Source: DASRJG01 sp032124015
GTDB lineage: Bacteria > Acidobacteriota > Polarisedimenticolia > Polarisedimenticolales > DASRJG01
Assembly: GCA_032124015.1 (NCBI GenBank)
Contig: JAQBEH010000096.1
Coordinates: 12,847 to 76,846, forward strand
Direction: 5' to 3'
DNA length: 64,000 nt
The position numbers were made by a program, and so were the translations under genes. The notes under the pieces are model-generated. The model saw nothing but the letters and a program-made list of their open reading frames with translations. It did not search any database and was not told where the DNA came from. This document shows, piece after piece, positions 58,543 to 64,000 of this stretch (position 1 is the stretch's first letter; every line of letters begins with the position of its first letter).

Positions 58543-59439
58543 CTACCGATCCAGCAGCGCCCGCCGCTCGGAGCGGTCGGTTCCCGCCGCGTCGATCCGC
58601 GTATAGGCCTCGCCCAACGCCGCCTTCATGCTCTCGTCGATCTTGTCCTGGAGGGTCGGCTTCTCGATGTCGACGAAGGTCCCGATCGTGATCCGCCCTT
58701 TGAAGCCGATGTCTACCGTCCCCGGATCGGCGCCGTTGCGCACGTCGGTCATGTCGCGGAGCATCCGCATCCAGTCGAGGCCGGAACCGAGCTTGTTGCG
58801 GCGCGTGTAAAGGGTCGGACAGGGACTGATGACCTCGACGAACGCGAAGCCGCGCTTGGCGAGGGCGGCCTCCATCGAGCGGATCAGCTGCCGCACGTGG
58901 AGGGTCGTCCAGCGGGCGACGTACACGGCGCCGCAACTCGCCGCAAGAGCGGGGAGGCTGAACGGGTGCTCGAAGGTTCCGTAGGGGGTCGTCGGGCTCA
59001 CGGCACCCAGCGGCGTCGTCGGGGCGACCTGGCCTCCGGTCATCGCGTAGTTGAAGTTGTTGACGCAGATCACGGTGAGATCCACGTTCCGCCGGGCGGC
59101 GTGAATGAAATGGTTGCCGCCGATCGAGATGAGGTCGCCGTCTCCGCTGAACACCACGACCTTGAGCCCGGGATTCGCCAGCTTGAGGCCGGTGGCGAAC
59201 GGGATGGCGCGGCCGTGGGTCGTGTGGAAGGAATCGAGCCGGACGTAGCCGGCCACGCGACCGGTGCAGCCGATCCCGGAAACGACCGCGACCTTGTCGA
59301 GGTCCAGCTTCGATCGGACGAGCGCCTCGGTGAAGCTCGACAACGCGGTGCCGATCCCGCACTCCGGGCACCAGATGTGCGGGAGGCGGTCGGAACGGAG
59401 GATGGCCTCCCCGGGATGACCGTGCGGCGTTGCGTTCAT
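58543..59439 (-). CDS. korB: 2-oxoacid:ferredoxin oxidoreductase beta subunit
   Basis: 298 residues from the ATG at 59439, overlapping the alpha stop as ATGA. It has WCPECGIGT, SGIGCTGRVAGY, DSFHTTHGRAIPFATG and the TPP-binding VFSGDGDLISIGGNHFIHA with NFNYAMTGGQ. These match KorB (2-oxoglutarate type) better than the pyruvate enzymes, though substrate specificity is a judgement. The Cys pairs and TPP motif make it the catalytic subunit together with KorA. Confidence 0.93.
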   Translation of the reverse strand: MNATPHGHPGEAILRSDRLPHIWCPECGIGTALSSFTEALVRSKLDLDKVAVVSGIGCTGRVAGYVRLDSFHTTHGRAIPFATGLKLANPGLKVVVFSGDGDLISIGGNHFIHAARRNVDLTVICVNNFNYAMTGGQVAPTTPLGAVSPTTPYGTFEHPFSLPALAASCGAVYVARWTTLHVRQLIRSMEAALAKRGFAFVEVISPCPTLYTRRNKLGSGLDWMRMLRDMTDVRNGADPGTVDIGFKGRITIGTFVDIEKPTLQDKIDESMKAALGEAYTRIDAAGTDRSERRALLDR

Positions 59440-60593
59440 CCGTTCACCTCGACGATGGCGGCGTAAATACTCCGAGGGTCGTGCACCCAGCCTCCGGCGT
59501 GAGGGACGTGGATCGTCCTCGCCCGCCCGCCGGCGCATCGCTCGACCTCGAGTGCGATCTGGCCGAGATTGATCTCGGGGACCACGAAGCCACGGACGGA
59601 GCGCGCGAGCTCGGCGATCCGCGCTTCGGGAAACGGCCACAGGGTGATGAGGCGCAACTCTCCGACGGCGCGCCCCTCGGCTCGCGCCTGCTGAACCGCG
59701 GCGCGCGCCACCCGGGAGGTAATCCCGTACGAGACGACCACGACCTCGGCCCCTTCGATGTTCGATTCTTCGACGCGGAAGATGTCCGGCGCGTTGCGGC
59801 GGATCTTTTCGATCAGGCGCGGCACGAGGGCTTGCTGGGCGGCGGCGGTCATCGCCGGGTACCCCCGTTCGTCGTGCGTCAGCCCGGTGGTGTGGATCCT
59901 GTATCCCTGTCCTGCGGCCACCATCTCCGGGACCAGATCCGGCCCCGGACGATAGGGCCTGTACTCCTCCGGCGAAAGCGCGGTCATGCGGCGCGGAACG
60001 AGGTCGATGGCCTCGTACGACGGAACCACGACCTTTTCGGTCATGTGGCCGACGCACTCGTCCATCATCAGTAAGGTCGGGACGCGGTAGCGCTCGGACA
60101 GGTTGAACGCGTCAATCGTCAGGTCGAACGCTTCCTGAGGGGAGTTGGGCGACATCGCGATGATGGCGTAGTCGCCGTGCGAACCCCACCGCGCTTGCAT
60201 GACGTCGGCCTGGCCGACCATCGTCGGGAGGCCGGTCGAGGGGCCGCCCCGCTGCACGTTCACGAGCACGCAGGGGACTTCCATCATGACGCCGAGACCG
60301 AGGTTTTCCATCATGAGAGAAAAACCGGGGCCCGACGTGCAGGTCATCGCCTTCGCTCCGCCCCACACGGCGCCGAGGATCGCGGCCATGGCGGCCATCT
60401 CGTCCTCCATCTGGATGAAGACGCCGCCAACCCGGGGAAACCTCCGCGCGACCCGCTCGGCGATTTCGGTCGAGGGGGTGATCGGATACCCGGCGAAGAA
60501 CCGGCACCCCGCGACGACCGCGCCTTCGGCGCACGCGTGATCGCCGTCGAGGTAGTGGGCGCCCGTGAGCATGACCGACGGGTCAGGATTCAT
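59436..60593 (-). CDS. korA: 2-oxoacid:ferredoxin oxidoreductase alpha subunit
   Basis: 385 residues. Recognised by GDHACAEGAVVAGCRFFAGY, PSTEIAERVA, GAKAMTCTSGPGFSLMMEN and QRGGPSTGLPTMVGQAD, which are signatures of the pyruvate/2-oxoglutarate:ferredoxin oxidoreductase alpha chain, including the pyrimidine-binding domain. It needs KorB for TPP and KorD and ferredoxin for electrons. It overlaps the delta-subunit gene by 11 bp, and its stop overlaps the beta start. The length matches KorA. Confidence 0.94.
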   Translation of the reverse strand: MNPDPSVMLTGAHYLDGDHACAEGAVVAGCRFFAGYPITPSTEIAERVARRFPRVGGVFIQMEDEMAAMAAILGAVWGGAKAMTCTSGPGFSLMMENLGLGVMMEVPCVLVNVQRGGPSTGLPTMVGQADVMQARWGSHGDYAIIAMSPNSPQEAFDLTIDAFNLSERYRVPTLLMMDECVGHMTEKVVVPSYEAIDLVPRRMTALSPEEYRPYRPGPDLVPEMVAAGQGYRIHTTGLTHDERGYPAMTAAAQQALVPRLIEKIRRNAPDIFRVEESNIEGAEVVVVSYGITSRVARAAVQQARAEGRAVGELRLITLWPFPEARIAELARSVRGFVVPEINLGQIALEVERCAGGRARTIHVPHAGGWVHDPRSIYAAIVEVNG

Positions 60594-60882
60594 GGTGCGC
60601 CTCCGGGCCCGAAGACTCCGTGACGCCGACCGCGAATTCGGGGCAGAGGACCTCGCAGTAGTGGCACGCGGTGCAGCGCTCTTGCGCGACGATCTCGGGA
60701 GGATGGTAGCCCTTGAGGTTGAAACGGTTCGACACCGCGAAGACGTCGCGCGGGCAGAACTCGACGCAGTACGCGCACCCCTTGCAGCGCTCCTCGAGAA
60801 TGTGGATCGAACTCCGGACCCGCGGAATGCGATCCGCGTCCAGAGGGACCCGCCAGAACCGTTCCGCCGCGGGTGGTCTCAC
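60583..60882 (-). CDS. korD: 2-oxoacid:ferredoxin oxidoreductase delta subunit (ferredoxin)
   Basis: 99 residues from the GTG at 60882, overlapping the marR stop by GTGA. It contains two 4Fe-4S motifs, CKGCAYCVEFCP (with a Pro-rich ending FCPRDVF) and CTACHYCEVLCPEF. It transfers electrons from the TPP site to external ferredoxin or to the neighbouring redox enzymes. Short ferredoxin delta subunits accompany four-subunit Kor/Por enzymes. It ends with a Glu/His-rich tail. Confidence 0.92.
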   Translation of the reverse strand: MRPPAAERFWRVPLDADRIPRVRSSIHILEERCKGCAYCVEFCPRDVFAVSNRFNLKGYHPPEIVAQERCTACHYCEVLCPEFAVGVTESSGPEAHHES

Positions 60883-61505
60883 GAGACCTCCTCTTTCACG
60901 ACCGGTTTCCGGCCTCGGCGTCTCGACCGGATCGTGTCGTAAGGGCAGTGGCCGAAAACGTCACCGATAGGACAACCCACCTCGCAATACGCGGCGCAAC
61001 GGAGGCAGAAACCGCCCTCGCCTTTCTCCTGCTCGAAAAGGAGAACCGAAAATCGCTCCAGAAGATCCGAGAGGCGGTCGATCTCGGCCGCTTCGAATTT
61101 TGCGAGGACGAGCGCAAGCCGCTCCCTCTTGAGTTGCTCGTAGCGGCGGATGAGGTCCCGCCCCTTGGCGCTCGCCGACAGGAGCGTGGCCCGGCGATCC
61201 TCATCGCAGGAACCGCGTTCGACGAGGCCCAATCGACAGAGGCGGTCGATGTTCTTGCTCGCCGCCGGGGCGCTGACGCCGAGAAACCCCGCGACTTCTC
61301 CAACCTGGTGGTGGCCGTTCAAGCCGATGAGCTTGAGCAGATGGAATTGCGGGATCGAGAGGGAGCGGGCGGACACCTCGGCCAGGTATCGGCTTTCGAG
61401 GATCTCGCGGACCGCTGAGCTGAAGATATGACTACAGCGCAAGAGACGATAAGGCGGACCACCGACCCGGTCCGCGCTGGGTGTGTGCGCGTCGTGTCGC
61501 TGCAT
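60879..61505 (-). CDS. MarR-family regulator with C-terminal cysteine cluster
   Basis: 208 residues, first gene of the kor-hdr operon. The winged HTH core is LSIPQFHLLKLIG, VAGFLGVSAPAASKNIDRL and RRATLLSASAKGRDL. After about residue 165 there is an extra tail, CLRCAAYCEVGCPIG then HCPYD, with five Cys in a C-x2-C-x3-C-x3-C-x8-C pattern, suggesting an Fe-S or zinc site and redox sensing. MarR proteins normally stop before this. It probably controls its own operon through the palindrome just upstream; no ribosome site precedes the ATG, so a leaderless or very short leader is likely. Confidence 0.85.
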   Translation of the reverse strand: MQRHDAHTPSADRVGGPPYRLLRCSHIFSSAVREILESRYLAEVSARSLSIPQFHLLKLIGLNGHHQVGEVAGFLGVSAPAASKNIDRLCRLGLVERGSCDEDRRATLLSASAKGRDLIRRYEQLKRERLALVLAKFEAAEIDRLSDLLERFSVLLFEQEKGEGGFCLRCAAYCEVGCPIGDVFGHCPYDTIRSRRRGRKPVVKEEVS

Positions 61506-61544
61506 GATCGTTAACCCGGTTTCTATTTTACGGAGTTAACGATC
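61506..61544. promoter_or_regulatory. Operator of the kor-hdr operon: 10-bp inverted repeats around the -10
   Basis: GATCGTTAAC (61506-61515) and GTTAACGATC (61535-61544) are perfect inverted repeats separated by 19 bp. The left arm touches the marR start codon. Between them, on the minus strand, is TAAAAT (61525-61530), a -10-like box; no good -35 is seen. The arms would place a MarR dimer over the promoter, so autoregulation is likely. Confidence 0.65.
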
Positions 61545-61716
61545 GTCGGGCAGGTTCTTCGTCCTCGGCTAGTGGACCACTATGGTCGCGATGCGCGGCC
61601 TACGAGACGACTCTCGTCTTGTTTGGGAGGTCTCTGGAACCGGGGACGCGAGCCCCGGGAAAACAAGTGTAGAATTGTCGGCACTCGACACGGGTCTTCA
61701 AGAAAGGAGAACGAAC
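61506..61716. other. Divergent region between marR and the SnoaL-like gene
   Basis: 211 bp without a credible gene. It holds the marR operator described above. For the + strand gene, a TAGAAT -10-like box lies at 61670-61675 without a clear -35, and a small CCGGGG/CCCCGG stem occurs near 61640-61660. No RNA gene is seen. Confidence 0.4.
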
Positions 61717-62142
61717 ATGGCCGACAAGTCGATTCTAGAGGTAGCGAAGTCGCAGATCATCGCCTACAACGACAAAAATTGGCCCGCTGCGAAGGAGTCG
61801 CTCGCGGGAAACGTGGTCTACGACGAGGCCGGAACGCAGCGCACGATCAAGGGCGCCGAGGACGTCATTGCGGCCTGGAAAGGCTGGGCCACGGCGCTTC
61901 CGGACTCCAGGGCGAGCTTCGACAAGGAATTCGTGAGCGGGAACACCGCGGTCATCGAGGTGACCTGGCGCGGCACACACTCGGGACCGATGCACCTGCC
62001 CGGCAAGGAACTCGCTGCCACCGGGAAGAAGATCGAGATGCGCGCTTGCCAGGTCATCGAGGTATCGGGCGGCAAGGTCCAGGCCGTCCGGCACTACTTC
62101 GACATCGCGACCATGCTGCGGCAACTCGGCGTCATGTCCTGA
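61717..62142 (+). CDS. SnoaL-like (NTF2 fold) protein
   Basis: 141 residues from the ATG at 61717 behind an AAAGGAGA ribosome site; the longer open frame upstream is not credible. Motifs of the SnoaL/ester-cyclase group are AYNDKNWPAAKESLAG, GTQRTIKGAEDVIAAW, EVTWRGTHSG and EVSGGKVQAVRHYFD. Such proteins have an NTF2-like cone fold; many have no catalytic role known, others act as cyclases or isomerases. It is divergent from the marR operon and transcribed alone. No function is assigned. Confidence 0.78.
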   Translation: MADKSILEVAKSQIIAYNDKNWPAAKESLAGNVVYDEAGTQRTIKGAEDVIAAWKGWATALPDSRASFDKEFVSGNTAVIEVTWRGTHSGPMHLPGKELAATGKKIEMRACQVIEVSGGKVQAVRHYFDIATMLRQLGVMS

Positions 62143-62196
62143 CGCTGGCGCGGGGACAACGAGACGCCGTAAGTCGAAGACGTCGACCGCTCCGGC

Positions 62197-63743
62197 TCAC
62201 TCGTAGTGCTTGAGCCGCGGCCAGACCTCCGCAAGCGGCGCCTTCGCTCCCCACACCCGATAGATCGGCAGCTCGGCGCGCCAGGGCATGCAGTAGGTGC
62301 AGCGGTGGACACCGATCCGTTCGACCTGCGTGTAGATCCGCCGCAGCTCGTCGGGATCCGAACCGACGGCGAGGCCGCCTTCGGCGATCCGATGGGCGAG
62401 AAGCGACCGGCCCCACAGGTAGTAGGTGTTCTGAGGACTCAGCACCGGCGGAAGATCCGGGCCGCCGAACAGCTCGAGCGCGCCGGCGTGGCCGTAGCTC
62501 GGCACGACGATCACGGCTCGGCGACGCTCTTCCGGCGTCAATCGTTGCGTTGCCGTTTCGATATCCGCGACGAATTCTCTCCAGCCGAATCGGTCGGCGA
62601 GCCACTGCGGGAGCTGCGAGGCCTTCCCCTCGCCGCGTTCGATCTGCGGCACGAGGCCGGTTGCCACCGCGTAGCGAGCCTTCGTGTCGGGGGGAAGAAG
62701 CGGCACGGCCAACGGCAGGAAGACGAGACCGCCTCCGACGATCAACACCAAGCTCGCAGGCCTGGCCCAGCCGAACCGTTGCCTCCGGGCGATCGCTTCG
62801 ATCCACACCGCGCAGCCGGCAAAAAGCACCGGGTACATCGCGGCGATGCGATCGGGCCGGCTCTTTTGGGATGCGATCATCATGAACAGCAACGCGGCGC
62901 AGGCCCAGCCGATCGCCCGATAGGGGCGCCCGCGCTGCGACCGCAAGAAGAACACGAAGCCCGCGAGCCAGAGCGGGAAGGCCCCCGGATTGTTGAAGAG
63001 AATCTGCTGGACCACGACCTCGAGGGGCGGCGTAGGGACATTCTTGTAGAGATCGGCGTTGCGGTAGAACTCGAGCGACGGCCAGTCGTTTGCGTGTTGC
63101 CACCAGAGGTTCGGCATCAGGATCAGAACCGCAAGGCCCGCGCCAAGCCAGGGCCGCGCGTGGTGAGGTGTCTGCGCGCCGGAGTAAGCAGCAGGCCGAT
63201 CGCCACCGCCCCGCCCAGCAACACCGTGGTGTGCTTGTTGAGCAGGCCGATTCCGGCCAACAGGCCGAACAACAGCCAGGAGCGAGGCTCGTCTTTTTCC
63301 AGCAAGACCACGAGAACGTAGAACGAAGCGGTCCATAGCAGAAGCTCGAGGCTGTTCATCGAGTAGAGCCCGAACATGATGAGCGGGACCGGCGCGAGCG
63401 CCGTGGCGACGGCGGCGAGCGCTTGGCCGAAGGCACCGGCTCCTAACCGTCGAGCAACAGCCCCGGTGAGCACGACGGTCGCCGCGCCGAGCAGGGCCGG
63501 CACCAGGCGAAGTGCGGGCAGGCTGTCGCCCAGCAGCCGCCGGACGACGGAGAGAATCACGATCGACAGCGGGGGGTGATCGACGTAGCCCCAGGCCGGC
63601 CGGGCGGCGCAGGCCAGGTAGTAGAACTCGTCGATGAAGTAGCCATATGGACCGAGAAAGCTCGGGATCCATTCGAGAAGGAAGAGGCCCGCGGCAAGGG
63701 TGAAAACGAGTTTCGATCCCAGGCGGTCCGTCGGCGTGTTCAT
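62197..63743 (-). pseudogene. GT39-type membrane glycosyltransferase interrupted by a frameshift
   Basis: The N-terminal part (from the ATG at 63743) runs FIDEFYYLACAARPAWGYVDHPPLS to LLLTPARRHLTTRGPG and then loses frame near 63150-63160. The C-terminal part resumes one frame over with ARPWLGAGLAVLILMPNLWW. Related proteins read RWPWLG at this point, so one base (probably a T) is missing. Up to eleven membrane helices are expected, and the GT39/ArnT-like start has the acidic DE motif in YGYFIDEF. A real pseudogene or a sequencing or assembly error are equally possible; if the latter, a dolichol- or polyprenyl-phosphate-dependent transferase of about 515 residues is encoded. Confidence 0.75.
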
Positions 63744-63766
63744 CGGATCAGCCGTCTGAGCGCGTC

Positions 63767-64000
63767 CTAGGGGCAACCGGGTGCCGGCGGACGCGAGTTC
63801 GGGTTCCCGGGGCCGAGCCCCGATTCGCCGCACGCCAGAGACGACACCAAATAGTAGACCGCTCCAGCTGGCAGCGCGCCGTCGTCGTTTTGCGTGGTGC
63901 CGGTGATTCCGGTCTGGAAGCAGGACAAACCGCCGAGATTCGAAAAGGCGGCCCGGTAGATGTTGTACGTGCTCGCTCCGGTGACGGCGGACCAGGCGAG
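63767..64000 (-). CDS. C-terminal end of an exported fibronectin-like protein (partial)
   Basis: The window cuts this gene; the last 77 residues are visible. LAWSAVTGASTYNIYRA and YYLVSSLACGESGLG are typical of a fibronectin type III or similar beta-sandwich, and the ending GNPNSRPPAPGC-P resembles the end of the DUF362 protein at 8991 (GHNSAGYERPGPAVGSLCP). The stop is the TAG at 63767-63769. The rest of the protein lies beyond the right edge, so its function cannot be judged. Confidence 0.6.
   Translation of the reverse strand, partial: LAWSAVTGASTYNIYRAAFSNLGGLSCFQTGITGTTQNDDGALPAGAVYYLVSSLACGESGLGPGNPNSRPPAPGCP

Overview
The window is high-G+C bacterial DNA, densely coded on both strands, with many 4-nt stop/start overlaps (ATGA or GTGA). 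A Ser/Thr kinase with a C-terminal beta-propeller, a sulfatase-TPR protein, c-type cytochromes and outer-membrane features (Pal, beta-barrel) suggest a Gram-negative, Acidobacteriota-like organism. That is an inference: no rRNA, tRNA or other phylogenetic marker is present. The 2-oxoacid:ferredoxin oxidoreductase and Hdr genes indicate at least partly anaerobic metabolism.

Layout. (1) 15-8825 is a redox region. A hydrazine-synthase-alpha-like heme protein faces a five-gene operon: diheme cytochrome c, a CuA cupredoxin, a NapH/NosR-like membrane polyferredoxin, a second CuA cupredoxin and a type-1 copper protein. A 1.36 kb insertion sequence has landed in the ~10 bp gap between this operon and a convergent pair, a heme-bearing beta-barrel protein and a monoheme lipoprotein. 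(2) 8991-20000 carries DUF362 and sulfatase-TPR proteins, a Ser/Thr kinase, a decayed beta-lactamase-like gene, Pal, a DASS transporter and an MscS channel. (3) 20000-38726 is an eight-gene minus-strand operon for alpha-glucan and trehalose metabolism: glgE, treS-maltokinase, malQ, glgB, treZ, a GH57/DUF3536 protein, treY and a YyaL-like protein. (4) 38965-50259 is a stress and osmoregulation island: a second MscS channel, an amino-acid permease fused to Usp domains, an MscS-like membrane protein, CPA1 and CPA2 antiporters, a monooxygenase-like protein, UspA and a bifunctional trehalose-6-phosphate synthase/phosphatase. (5) 50285-51231 holds a LysE-family exporter and a gene fragment. (6) 51301-61505 is a ten-gene minus-strand operon: marR with a Cys cluster, korDABC, a GltD-like NAD(P)H oxidoreductase with ferredoxin and MvhD-like modules, a HdrC-HdrB fusion, HdrA-MvhD, a zinc-ribbon protein and hemerythrin. 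(7) The right edge has a SnoaL-like protein, a frameshifted GT39 and the end of a fibronectin-like protein.

The most notable finding is in region 6. HdrA is split by an in-frame TGA at codon 199, exactly where the conserved Cys of the DCSIC motif belongs. This position is selenocysteine in some known HdrA proteins. A 7-bp stem with a GGUC loop begins 20 nt downstream and fits a bacterial SECIS element. I read the two open frames as one 820-residue selenoprotein, HdrA-MvhD.

Together, region 6 looks like a flavin-based electron-bifurcating or confurcating module linking a 2-oxoacid:ferredoxin oxidoreductase, NAD(P)H and an Hdr disulfide or other low-potential acceptor. Regions 3 and 4 give three trehalose routes (TreS, TreYZ, OtsAB) plus the GlgE glucan pathway beside osmotic-release channels and ion antiporters.
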